DNA of 20,204 nt from Bacteroidales bacterium UBA1035 (GTDB taxonomy: Bacteria > Bacteroidota > Bacteroidia > Bacteroidales > Dysgonomonadaceae). Both the position numbers and the translations under genes were made by a program. Where the stretch lies: positions 58,161 to 78,364 of the forward strand of contig DCEG01000046.1 of the NCBI GenBank assembly GCA_002316835.1, given 5' to 3'. Positions within the stretch are counted from its first letter, which is position 1. The number at the start of each line of letters is the position of its first letter. A model generated the notes under the pieces. The model did no database searches and was not told where the DNA came from. It saw nothing but the letters and a program-made list of their open reading frames with translations. Of this stretch, positions 1-7,117 are shown piece after piece.

Positions 1-1049
1 CCGGTAAGCAAAATGTCGGGCATAAACTTAGAACGCTCTATGTTTTTACTCGATTCCATGATGGAAAGTTTCTCTTTCAGCATGACTATTTCGGCACGTT
101 TATCGGACGAGTTTTCGATATTCGCGATGCCGCAAGTATCATAAACATCTGTATCCATTGCCTTTTCGGGCAAAACTATTTCTTCATTTTCCGTGCCTAT
201 GATTTGTGCCAACACCATTTTGGATAGTTCCAACCCGTTCTCGGCTTTCATCACTTTCAGCTTGGCTTCGTTTTGTTTTACCTGAGCTTTAAGCAAATCG
301 TTGCGGATGATGATGCCTTCGGCGTACATGTTTTCCAAATCGACAACCAGCCGGTTAAGCAGCGTTTCGTATGAGTTTGCCAATTTTACTTTTTCTTGCA
401 ACGATACTACACGCCAATACGCTTCATCGGTTTTGACCAGTACTTCCGCCTGTGTGAGAATTACATTTTCTTTCGCAATATTTTTGGCATGTTTGGCGAT
501 GTTGTTGGCTTCAGTAATTTTAAATCCTGTGAAAATCGGTTGGGTAACACTTAGCCGTGCGTAATACATGTTTTTGTTGTCAAACGTCAGTTTGTCGGCA
601 GGCAGCATGGCATAATTTTTAAAAATCGGATTTCCCGAAGCATCCAGCATTGGCTCACCCGTTTGTGGGTTAATCACCAGTGTGTTCAACGCTGTTGCCG
701 GGTCTTGTAACGATGCCGGATTGAACGCACCTGTTTGCGGGTCGATGGTGTTGAACGGCACCACGGGGAGAAATAAATCGTCATTCAAGGGCTTCAACGC
801 TTTGTTTGTTCGTAAATATCCGCCGTTAAGACTGATGTGGGGAAGATACTTTGTGGCTGCTGTTTTTTTTGAAGCGGCAGCAATTTCGGAGTCTTCCTTG
901 GCTATGCGAATTTTTTTATTCTGTTGCAATGCCATCTCACGGCATTTGTCTAATGTCAATACTTGTTGTGCGGAAACCGACGCGAACGCGAGTGAAAAAA
1001 CCGCGAGGAAACAGGTAAAGATTTTTTTTCCTGACTTCATTTCTTTCAT
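1..1049 (-). CDS. TolC-family outer membrane efflux protein (5' part, runs off window)
   Basis: Outer-membrane channel component of a tripartite efflux or type I secretion system, spanning the periplasm as a trimer. Reading the minus strand from ATG at 1049 gives about 349 codons open to the window edge, so the C-terminal part is missing. The N-terminus (MKEMKSGKKIFTCFLAVFSL) is a Sec signal peptide with likely cleavage after ASVSA near residue 27. It is followed by the typical TolC opening 'LTLDKCREMALQQNKKIRIA' and long helical stretches ('AEVLVKTDEAYWRVVSLQEK', 'NDLLKAQVKQNEAKLKVMKA') that match the repeated coiled-coil hairpins of the OEP family (PF02321). An insertion of about 60 residues rich in Pro, Asn and Gly (roughly 85-145) lies between strand segments, as is common in Bacteroidetes members. 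A second in-frame ATG at 1040 is possible. The partner membrane-fusion and pump genes would lie left of the window. Family assignment is firm; substrate is unknown. Confidence 0.9.
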   Translation of the reverse strand, partial: MKEMKSGKKIFTCFLAVFSLAFASVSAQQVLTLDKCREMALQQNKKIRIAKEDSEIAAASKKTAATKYLPHISLNGGYLRTNKALKPLNDDLFLPVVPFNTIDPQTGAFNPASLQDPATALNTLVINPQTGEPMLDASGNPIFKNYAMLPADKLTFDNKNMYYARLSVTQPIFTGFKITEANNIAKHAKNIAKENVILTQAEVLVKTDEAYWRVVSLQEKVKLANSYETLLNRLVVDLENMYAEGIIIRNDLLKAQVKQNEAKLKVMKAENGLELSKMVLAQIIGTENEEIVLPEKAMDTDVYDTCGIANIENSSDKRAEIVMLKEKLSIMESSKNIERSKFMPDILLT

Positions 1050-1103
1050 TGTCTTTTATTTCTATTTTTTGTTGTTTGTTGTGTGGTGAGAAAAACTCGG
1101 CTG

Positions 1104-1111
1104 CAAAGGTA
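1104..1111 (-). promoter_or_regulatory. Bacteroides-type -7 box for the TolC-family gene
   Basis: The minus strand reads TACCTTTG, an exact match to the Bacteroidetes -7 consensus TAnnTTTG, 54 bases upstream of the ATG at 1049. No good -33 TTTG is visible at the expected distance, so the call rests on the -7 box and its position. Confidence 0.5.
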
Positions 1112-1631
1112 TGGTCTTCACATACGCTTTGTGATAAAAAAAATATCCAAGCGTACTTTTTGGGGAACGAAGTGTGAAAAAGGAGTGCCGAAAATATATT
1201 GCATTAGGAATTTCGTCGCGTAATATCGTCTTTTTACGTAAATGAGAAGATGTGTGCTTATGGTTAAGGAGGCAATATATAACGTAGAGTTATTCCGATA
1301 TTGTAGATAAGGTAATATTAATATCCGAATTCTTACAATAGGTTTGGAAAGCCATATTTTCTCTCGATAGCAATCGGGACGTAGATGGTTTATTCTCCTG
1401 TAGCAAAACAGGGTCACGAAATTCTGTCCGGAGTGACGGAGCTTATAGCTGTTAAATACCGCCTTTCAGGCGGGTGATGAGTGTGAAGAGTTGTTACCGT
1501 AAGCTACGTTCGTTTCTCACTTGCATACGGTTATGAAAATATCGCTTTTCATACGAGTTAGGCAAACAAACGGATATAAATAAATGGTTATTTCATTAAA
1601 AGAGATGAAAAAAAGCCTGCGCGCATTCTTT
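1112..1631. other. Gene-free stretch with a cluster of small hairpins
   Basis: No convincing protein gene is present. A 99-codon minus-strand frame at 1118-1417 has no recognisable domain and overlaps the base of the tolC promoter. Five adjacent inverted repeats lie within 1397-1553: CCTGT/ACAGG (1397-1412), TCCG/CGGA (1427-1440), CCGCCT/AGGCGG (1459-1473), ACCGTA/TACGGT (1496-1531) and TATGAAAA/TTTTCATA (1532-1553). I do not recognise an Rfam-type family. The region may be an untranslated structured RNA or merely intergenic sequence. Confidence 0.35.
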
Positions 1632-1633
1632 TT
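1608..1633 (-). terminator. Possible terminator after the LytTR regulator
   Basis: On the minus strand, AAAAAG and CTTTTT flank TGCGCGCA with a small internal loop and run into T7, directly at the stop codon of the response regulator. The GC core is short, so this is a modest terminator candidate. Confidence 0.4.
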
Positions 1634-2399
1634 ATTCGGTATTATCCATATACCATTCTTTAAACTCGGTGGCTCGCGGGCGGCTTACCAGAATCCGCTC
1701 AGGTGTCGGTACCGAAAGATTTACCGATAGTCTTCCGTTGAACCATATCGATAGATCGGTGATGGCGCGATGCGAAACAATGTATTGCCGGTTGGCGCGG
1801 TAGAAAAGCGAAGGGTTTAACTGACGGAGAAGCTCGTCGAGGGAAACGTCCATTGAATAGGATTGGCGGTTGAGACATACAATTTTCGCTATCTTAAATT
1901 CGGAGTGGATAAAAGCGATATCATCTGTTGCAATCGGTATCAGTTTGTCTTTGTGTGGTATAAGAAAGTGTTTTTTGTACGGATTTCTTGTTTCTCGTAT
2001 CGATTGTACAATTTGCGAAACAATATCGGAATTGTTATTCTTAAACGAAAAATGCGCGAGTTTTTCCAATGCTTTTTCTAAGCTTTTGCGGGTGATGGGT
2101 TTCAGCAGGTAGTCGATGCTGTTTACCTCAAATGCTTTCAGAGCGTACTCATCGTATGCGGTTGTGAAAATAACCGGACAACGGATGTCTGTTTTTTCGA
2201 AAATTGCGAAAGATTCTCCATCGGCTAAATGAATATCCATAAACACAACATCGGGATGTGTATTCAGCGAAAACCACTCTACACTCTCTTCCACGCTTTG
2301 CAGTACGGCAATGACGTCTATGTCTTTTTCCAATGCTCTGATAAGCCGCTCTAAACTCTGCGCGGCAATAAATTCGTCTTCTACAATTACAGCTTTCAT
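1632..2399 (-). CDS. LytTR-family DNA-binding response regulator
   Basis: Cytoplasmic transcription factor of the LytR/AlgR class, partner of the histidine kinase just upstream. The receiver domain covers residues 1-120: acidic pocket E7/D8, phospho-acceptor D55 in 'VVFMDIHL', Thr/Ala switch region 'IFTTAYDEYA' and K100 in 'YLLKPI'. A LytTR DNA-binding domain follows from about residue 145 to 250, with 'PHKDKLIPIATDDIAFIHSE' and 'FYRANRQYIVSHRAI' as recognisable signatures. Length of 255 aa is normal for the family. The gene starts 42 bases after the kinase stop and must be co-transcribed with it. LytTR regulators usually bind pairs of short direct repeats upstream of one or a few targets; the target here is not evident, although the TolC-family gene lies downstream and the small outer membrane protein upstream. 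Assignment of the family is secure. Confidence 0.95.
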   Translation of the reverse strand: MKAVIVEDEFIAAQSLERLIRALEKDIDVIAVLQSVEESVEWFSLNTHPDVVFMDIHLADGESFAIFEKTDIRCPVIFTTAYDEYALKAFEVNSIDYLLKPITRKSLEKALEKLAHFSFKNNNSDIVSQIVQSIRETRNPYKKHFLIPHKDKLIPIATDDIAFIHSEFKIAKIVCLNRQSYSMDVSLDELLRQLNPSLFYRANRQYIVSHRAITDLSIWFNGRLSVNLSVPTPERILVSRPRATEFKEWYMDNTE

Positions 2400-2441
2400 T
2401 TGATTTTCAATGTCAGGTATTTGATGTTTAATGTTGCAGGT

Positions 2442-3575
2442 TTATATATGCAACGGTTTATTGGTGTTGCCTGTATCTTTTTCGTTTTTTGCTCTCTGCT
2501 CCTGGCTTTTTGCCTGTGTTACTTGGATCAACGGAACTTCCACAGCGAACATCGCATCGTCGGAATATATTTCTATTTCCTTCCCGAACATCAGGCGGTA
2601 ACGCTCGTTGAGGTTGGCCAATCCCAAGCCGGTAGTGTTTTTATCGCCTTGTTTGGGTTGAAGGTTGTTTTCAACCCGTATGGTGTTGTTAGGCGTTGCT
2701 TCAATAACGATACACAGCGGATTTTTCCGGCTTATCACGTTGTGTTTTATCGCGTTCTCTATCAATATTTGTAATCCGAAAGGGAGGATGTAAGCGTCTT
2801 GATAAAGTCCGTTGTGTTTTATGTGTACATGCAGTCCATCGTTGTAACGAATTTTCATCAGGTAAACATACGATTCAGTAAACAGCAACTCTTCCGAAAC
2901 TTTTGTAATGGTCCGGTCTTGCATAGTATAACGGAATACGGCCGATAGTTGTTGTACGTATTCACGGGCGCGCTCATCGTTATAACCGATAAGCCCGTTA
3001 AGCGTGTTCAGCGAGTTGAAGAGAAAATGCGGATCAGTTTGGTTTTTGAGGGCGTTATACCGATTTGTAAGATTCTCTATAACAAGATTTTGATTTTCTG
3101 TCATTCTTTTCTGGTTCTGATTTATCAGGTAAACCAGCGCAGTGAACAAAAACGAAAGGATAAGTATCGTTAAATCTTTTACGTAGTGGAGGGTGGAATA
3201 GACGTTCGGTGTTACTTCTGCCCGAAACCACCACCATTGCAGACGGGAAAAAAACGGACTTGAAAAAGCCACAACAATCAGCAAGCCTATCAATATAAGC
3301 CACACTTTATAACGACTGTCGAAGAAATTCGTTATTGCCCAGAATTGGATCCTGAAAAGGAAATAGAGTAAAAGTGTATTGAAAAGTAGCGTTGCAATTG
3401 ACTTGAGTGAAATTAAATCAATGACTTTGATATCAGTTGTTTTGTCTAACGATATGGCATAGATTGATGAGGAAAACATGACAAATGCTAAAATGAAACT
3501 GATGACGATTGCCGCTGTCAATGCTGTTTTCTTGTTATAGTTGAGGATGAAAGGTTGCTTTTCTCGAAATTTCAT
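2442..3575 (-). CDS. LytS-type sensor histidine kinase (His_kinase family)
   Basis: Inner-membrane sensor kinase that phosphorylates the adjacent LytTR regulator. The N-terminal half holds four hydrophobic segments (about residues 18-42, 58-80, 91-108 and 134-151) with little periplasmic sequence, so sensing is probably within or near the membrane. A short coiled linker (152-175) leads to the His_kinase box (PF06580), 'QTDPHFLFNSLNTLNGLI', with phospho-acceptor H183. The ATPase domain shows the N box 'LQILIENAIKHN' (N274) and the G box 'TGLGLANLNERYRLMFG' (from about 315). The last 25 residues (353-377, 'TQAKSQEQRAKNEKDTGN') are hydrophilic, lie outside the ATPase fold and look repeat-derived. 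A Bacteroides-type promoter lies 23 bases upstream of the start codon, so kinase and regulator form a two-gene operon. The signal is unknown. Confidence 0.93.
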   Translation of the reverse strand: MKFREKQPFILNYNKKTALTAAIVISFILAFVMFSSSIYAISLDKTTDIKVIDLISLKSIATLLFNTLLLYFLFRIQFWAITNFFDSRYKVWLILIGLLIVVAFSSPFFSRLQWWWFRAEVTPNVYSTLHYVKDLTILILSFLFTALVYLINQNQKRMTENQNLVIENLTNRYNALKNQTDPHFLFNSLNTLNGLIGYNDERAREYVQQLSAVFRYTMQDRTITKVSEELLFTESYVYLMKIRYNDGLHVHIKHNGLYQDAYILPFGLQILIENAIKHNVISRKNPLCIVIEATPNNTIRVENNLQPKQGDKNTTGLGLANLNERYRLMFGKEIEIYSDDAMFAVEVPLIQVTQAKSQEQRAKNEKDTGNTNKPLHI

Positions 3576-3597
3576 ATATTTTCTCGCTTTATAGCAT

Positions 3598-3628
3598 CAA
3601 ATGTAAATAAAAAATAGCGTATGTGCAA
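3598..3628 (-). promoter_or_regulatory. Promoter of the kinase-regulator operon
   Basis: The minus strand shows TTG (3626-3628), a 20-base spacer, then TACATTTG (3598-3605), a full match to the Bacteroidetes -33/-7 layout TTG-N19-21-TAnnTTTG. It lies just upstream of the kinase start at 3575 and implies a very short leader. Confidence 0.65.
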
Positions 3629-3730
3629 TTTGGGAACAGGAAATAAATATGATATTCAGTATTGCGATTACTTGCCCTTGTCATTATTGGGGCTCATAGT
3701 TCATTATTACCGTATTGCGGGATACTATTT
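3629..3730. other. Intergenic DNA upstream of the kinase promoter with short direct repeats
   Basis: No gene is visible. GTATTGCG occurs twice (around 3661 and 3711) and CATTATT occurs twice between them, all directly upstream of the kinase promoter. These could be regulator contact sites, but the repeats are short and may be chance. Confidence 0.2.
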
Positions 3731-3785
3731 TGTTTAAAAACAAACCCGGTAAGCTGCCGATAACCTGATGGCAGCTGTCCGGGTT
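3731..3785 (-). terminator. Strong intrinsic terminator
   Basis: On the minus strand a long stem, AACCCGG plus AGCTGCC pairing with GGCAGCT plus CCGGGTT across one 2-by-2 internal loop (arms 3770-3785 and 3743-3758), is followed by TTTGTTTTT. This is a textbook rho-independent terminator. It lies about 180 bases downstream of the outer membrane protein gene, so the transcript would carry a long 3' untranslated part. Confidence 0.85.
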
Positions 3786-3813
3786 CTTTACAAAAAGGAG
3801 TGTTTAATTCGAG

Positions 3814-3934
3814 GAGATTGCCTCAACTAAGTTTTTGTTTTCCCGACTTTGTCTATACACTACTTTATCTATCTTAATCCTTGTCGAGAAGGAAATTTCT
3901 TTCAACAAAAAATGTTGTGCATTGAGGCAATCTC
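3814..3934. repeat. 13-bp inverted repeat enclosing 95 bases; possible structured RNA
   Basis: GAGATTGCCTCAA at 3814-3826 is perfectly repeated in inverse as TTGAGGCAATCTC at 3922-3934. The enclosed DNA holds further small hairpins, CAACA/TGTTG near 3903-3917 and GAAGGAAA/TTTCTTTC near 3888-3903. Read on the minus strand, the closed structure sits between the outer membrane protein stop and the strong terminator at 3731-3785, which suggests a structured 3' untranslated region or a separate small RNA of about 120-200 nt. No promoter box is obvious for an independent RNA, and I cannot assign a family. Confidence 0.45.
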
Positions 3935-3962
3935 TTTTCTGTGCGTGACGCCGCCACTTTTA

Positions 3963-4574
3963 TCAGAAGCGATATCCTATTCCTACACTTACGGTTTGTG
4001 TACGCATTTTGGCATCGTCTTTCAGCGCGTCCAATTGGTTTACAAATCCGAATTGATATCCGGCATTTAGTTGAACTTGGTTGCTAAACTCGTATCCGAG
4101 CATGGCTCCCATGCCAAAATCCCAGCGATTCATAGGGGTTTTTCCGGCTACTTCGTCGTACAGATTAATGTCGGCGTCTTTATAGCGGGCGTCAAATCCA
4201 ACGCTTACAAAAGGACCCACACCTGCGTAAAACCTGCCGCTGCCCACTTCAGCTTGTCCCACAGCATACACCGGAACTTGCATTCCCCACTGCTTGAATG
4301 TGTCTTCGACGGGGCCGGTCTCCATTTTCGATTGTCTGTAAAAGAACATCATCTCCGGCTGAATAGCAAAGTTCGGATGCAAATCAATCTTCATAAATCC
4401 TGCCAAGTTCGGACCCACTTTCATGGTGCTTTTTTGCGCATCTAAATCCGTCAAAAGGAAATTAGACATGTTCATTTCGGCTTTTACACCATACGAAACA
4501 GGGGTTTGAGCGTTCACGTTCATTAAACCTGTTGCCATTAATAATGACATACATACTAACATTGTTTTTTTCAT
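3963..4574 (-). CDS. Small outer membrane beta-barrel protein (porin-like family)
   Basis: Predicted eight-strand outer-membrane barrel of the PorT/OmpX-like 'outer membrane protein beta-barrel domain' type common in Bacteroidetes. The first 22 residues (MKKTMLVCMSLLMATGLMNVNA) are a Sec signal peptide with cleavage before Gln. The rest, about 180 residues, alternates polar and aromatic residues in strand-like stretches: 'SYGVKAEMNMSNF', 'NFAIQPEMMFFYRQSKM', 'RFYAGVGPFVSVGFDARY', 'DFGMGAMLGYEFSNQVQLNA', and ends in 'QTVSVGIGYRF', whose final Phe is the usual BAM insertion signal. It is a stand-alone gene with its own -7 box, located after the terminator of the sialic acid operon. Function is not known; structural or small-porin roles are typical. 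It could be a target of the neighbouring LytTR system, but nothing in the sequence proves that. Confidence 0.85.
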   Translation of the reverse strand: MKKTMLVCMSLLMATGLMNVNAQTPVSYGVKAEMNMSNFLLTDLDAQKSTMKVGPNLAGFMKIDLHPNFAIQPEMMFFYRQSKMETGPVEDTFKQWGMQVPVYAVGQAEVGSGRFYAGVGPFVSVGFDARYKDADINLYDEVAGKTPMNRWDFGMGAMLGYEFSNQVQLNAGYQFGFVNQLDALKDDAKMRTQTVSVGIGYRF

Positions 4575-4639
4575 TGTTCTGAAATTTTAATTTGTTTATA
4601 AATAAAAAACTGTTTTGAGTTTCTTCTTATTTGTTGATG

Positions 4640-4647
4640 CAAAGTTA
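4640..4647 (-). promoter_or_regulatory. -7 box for the outer membrane protein gene
   Basis: The minus strand reads TAACTTTG, matching TAnnTTTG, 66 bases upstream of the start codon at 4574. No clear -33 box is seen at the normal spacing. Confidence 0.5.
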
Positions 4648-4763
4648 GGCCCTTATGCCGCACCCGTATCGGGAAAAGAACCCAACCGATCATTTTCGTT
4701 GCCGAATAGTGAAAATAGTGTGCCGAATGGGAAAGGGTGAGGGTTAGTTGTTGTCGCTTCATG

Positions 4764-4806
4764 GTAAAAAACAAAAAAGCGAAGCTTAAAATCAGCCTCG
4801 CTTTTT
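4764..4806 (-). terminator. Intrinsic terminator of the sialic acid operon
   Basis: The minus strand forms GCGAgGCT / AGCtTCGC with a seven-base loop, preceded by A5 and followed by T6, starting 23 bases after the lyase stop codon. This clearly ends the five-gene operon. Confidence 0.85.
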
Positions 4807-4828
4807 CTCAAGATGTGATTCTAAACAT

Positions 4829-5752
4829 CTACATTTTATTGCACCTTTCAAAAAATCCAATCGCATCGAGCTCTTTGCGGATAACAGTTTCCTCTTCGTC
4901 GGTAACATTTTGGAAAGGCGTGCGGTTGATACCCAAATCTAAACCGATAAGTTTCATAATGCGCTTGCCGGCAACAATATTTCCGCGATAGTTGGCAATT
5001 ACATTAATTACGTCCTGCGCGTAGTTTTGTAATTCGCGGGCTTTGTCGATATTTCCGTTGTTGTATTCGTCAATAATACTCACCAACACGTTTCCTATAT
5101 AACTTCCGGTTCCGCTAATACCACCTTGGGCTCCGCCCATAATTAATCCGTTAAGTACGGTTTCGTCTTGTCCGTGCAGCATATCGAATTTGCCGTTTTC
5201 GTAGCGCATACATTGGTTGTATTCGTAGAAACTCTCGTACGTATATTTAATTCCGGCAAGATTGGGAATACGTCCGTCTGCAGCTTTCAGAAACGGAAGC
5301 ATCGGCAAATAAACGCCGTTAAGAACGGGGATATGATAGAAATAAAACGGTAGATCGGGTGCCCCGCACGCGATTTCTTCACAATATTTCACCAGCTCTT
5401 CCACACGTCCGGCTTTAGGGAACGGCGATGCCATTGCCCCGATACCGAATGCACCAATCTTCTGTGCGTGTCGCGCCATCTCGTAACTGTCTTTGATGCA
5501 TGTTGCGCCTACATGAACGATAACTTTAAAACCTTTGGGCGAAACCGACATCCATTTCTCAGCTAAGCGTTTGCGCTCGTCCACTGTCAGCATATAGCCT
5601 TCGCCCGATGAGCCGTTGATGAACACGCCAATCAGTCCGTTTTTCTGCAACAATTTCGCATAATCGCCGATAGGTGATAAATCCACTTCTCCTTTTTTAT
5701 CGAAAGGAGTAAACGGAGCGACGATAAGTCCTTTAATTTTTTCGAAATTCAT
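4829..5752 (-). CDS. nanA: N-acetylneuraminate lyase
   Basis: Class I aldolase of the DHDPS/NAL family; in the cytoplasm it splits N-acetylneuraminate into N-acetylmannosamine and pyruvate. Using the start at 5752 (MNFEKIKGLIVAPFTPF) the protein has 307 residues, close to the family norm. It shows the pyruvate-carboxylate motif GSSGE (47-51, family GSTGE), the catalytic Tyr in 'FYFYHIP' (Y139), the Schiff-base lysine in 'LAGIKYTYE' (K169) and the C-terminal barrel motif 'GGAQGGISGTGS'. An upstream in-frame ATG at 5782 would add ten residues (MNFIQFKNTT) not expected in the family; the A-rich leader before 5752 fits Bacteroidetes initiation better. It is the last gene of the epimerase-hexosaminidase-mutarotase-transporter-lyase operon, which supports Neu5Ac rather than dihydrodipicolinate as substrate. 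Bacteroides names for the same enzyme include nanL. Confidence 0.93.
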   Translation of the reverse strand: MNFEKIKGLIVAPFTPFDKKGEVDLSPIGDYAKLLQKNGLIGVFINGSSGEGYMLTVDERKRLAEKWMSVSPKGFKVIVHVGATCIKDSYEMARHAQKIGAFGIGAMASPFPKAGRVEELVKYCEEIACGAPDLPFYFYHIPVLNGVYLPMLPFLKAADGRIPNLAGIKYTYESFYEYNQCMRYENGKFDMLHGQDETVLNGLIMGGAQGGISGTGSYIGNVLVSIIDEYNNGNIDKARELQNYAQDVINVIANYRGNIVAGKRIMKLIGLDLGINRTPFQNVTDEEETVIRKELDAIGFFERCNKM

Positions 5753-5818
5753 AGTTGTATTTTTAAATTGAATGAAATTCATGTTTGTACTCCGCAGTTT
5801 CCTTTTGGGATTTAGGGG

Positions 5819-7072
5819 TTATTCGTTCGTATAAGTCAATTCTTTTTTTGGCTTCAGGAAAACTAACATCAAAATAACCGCAACAATAACCACGATAGCT
5901 AATTTGCTGAAATCGACTCCCAGATTACCGGCATCGGTGGAACTGCCGAGTATTAACGTGACGGCATATCCTGCAAATACGCCCATCATATTCATAAACC
6001 CATAGGCAGTAGCCCTGTATTTTTCGGGAATAATCTGACAGAGAATCGGCATATTGTTAGTATCGAACATCCCGAAACCGATTCCGAACAGCATTGCCGC
6101 TCCGATGAGTCCTGCATAGCTATGTCCGAAGCCAAGTAGTATAAGCGAAGGGATAGTGAGTGTGAGGCCAATGGCGCTTGTGTACATTCGCCCTCGGATG
6201 TTTTTCTGCACCCATCGGTCGGACAATGGTCCGCCAATAAGAACACCGATAAATGATGCAATTGCAATGGATATAGTTGCCATCGGTCCTGCTTTTGCCA
6301 TTTCAACGCCCAGATTTTCAGAAAATAACGTAGGAAGCCAGTTTTTTGTTGCCCAGCCCGGAAAACTCGGCGCCATGAAATAGAATAACATTATCCAGAA
6401 CGAAAGTGTACTAAAGAGAATTGCCAGAGATTTTCCGAAAGACTCTTTTTTGGCTTTTTGAGATTTGGGAACCAATTTCGCTTTTTTTGTTCCGCCGTGC
6501 CCCTCTTTGTCGTGAAGAATAAAAATCAGGATTAAGGCATAAACAATTCCTACAATTCCAAACCAATGAAAAACCGTTTGCCAGCTATAATTGGCTGCGA
6601 TTGTTGCGCCAAATCCGCCGAGCGCCTGCCCTGTATATAAGCCTGACATGTGAATCCCTATAGCAAGTGAGCGCGTCTTCGAAGAATGAAAATCGGCGAT
6701 CATTGCCAGACCGGTAGGAAGATACAAAGCTTCGCTCACACCCATCAGTGCACGCAACCAGTACACTTGCTGGTAAGTTTCGGCGTGACCCATTCCATAA
6801 GTCACGGCCGACCAAACAAACAAACTACCCACAATGAGCCATTTTCTGTTCACTCTGTCAGCTATCATTCCGGCAATAGGACTCATAAGTCCGTAAATCA
6901 ACAGGAAAATCCCCATTAATCTACCGAAGTTTTCGGCAATAGCCAGTTCTCTAATATCCAGTTGCATGGACGATTGCATGGTCGACAGCATCTGCCGGTC
7001 AAGGTAATTGAGAATCGCTACAAACCAGAGCAATCCTACCAAAATCCACGGATATGCTTTATTTCTTTTCAT
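5819..7072 (-). CDS. nanT: MFS sialic acid transporter
   Basis: Inner-membrane major facilitator of 417 residues with about 12 hydrophobic segments, a central cytoplasmic loop rich in Lys ('KKAKLVPKSQKAKKE', about 195-210), and a conserved start 'PWILVGLLWFVAILNYLDRQ' shared by the ACS/NanT-like group. The loop 2-3 motif appears as 'GMIADRVNRKWLIVG' and the second-half counterpart as 'GGPLSDRWVQKNIRGR'. The substrate is inferred from the operon: it sits between the sialic acid mutarotase and the lyase, the same arrangement as NanT in Bacteroides and Tannerella nan clusters. It is expected to move Neu5Ac by proton symport from periplasm to cytoplasm. Gaps of 45 and 66 bases separate it from its neighbours. 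A hexuronate or other organic acid substrate cannot be excluded from the protein alone. Confidence 0.88.
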   Translation of the reverse strand: MKRNKAYPWILVGLLWFVAILNYLDRQMLSTMQSSMQLDIRELAIAENFGRLMGIFLLIYGLMSPIAGMIADRVNRKWLIVGSLFVWSAVTYGMGHAETYQQVYWLRALMGVSEALYLPTGLAMIADFHSSKTRSLAIGIHMSGLYTGQALGGFGATIAANYSWQTVFHWFGIVGIVYALILIFILHDKEGHGGTKKAKLVPKSQKAKKESFGKSLAILFSTLSFWIMLFYFMAPSFPGWATKNWLPTLFSENLGVEMAKAGPMATISIAIASFIGVLIGGPLSDRWVQKNIRGRMYTSAIGLTLTIPSLILLGFGHSYAGLIGAAMLFGIGFGMFDTNNMPILCQIIPEKYRATAYGFMNMMGVFAGYAVTLILGSSTDAGNLGVDFSKLAIVVIVAVILMLVFLKPKKELTYTNE

Positions 7073-7117
7073 ATTTTGATGGTGTATTATGTGTCAGAAA
7101 TGTTTTCGACTCAACTG

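Noticed and set aside
682..1089. Plus-strand 135-codon frame
   Set aside because: It lies opposite the clear TolC-family coding sequence, which accounts for the DNA.
1118..1417. 99-codon minus-strand reading frame between the TolC-family gene and the regulator
   Set aside because: No recognisable domain, composition unlike the neighbours, and it overlaps the tolC promoter region and the hairpin cluster.
5753..5782. Ten-residue extension of the lyase
   Set aside because: The family normally begins at the equivalent of MNFEKIKGL; the extension is unconserved in character.
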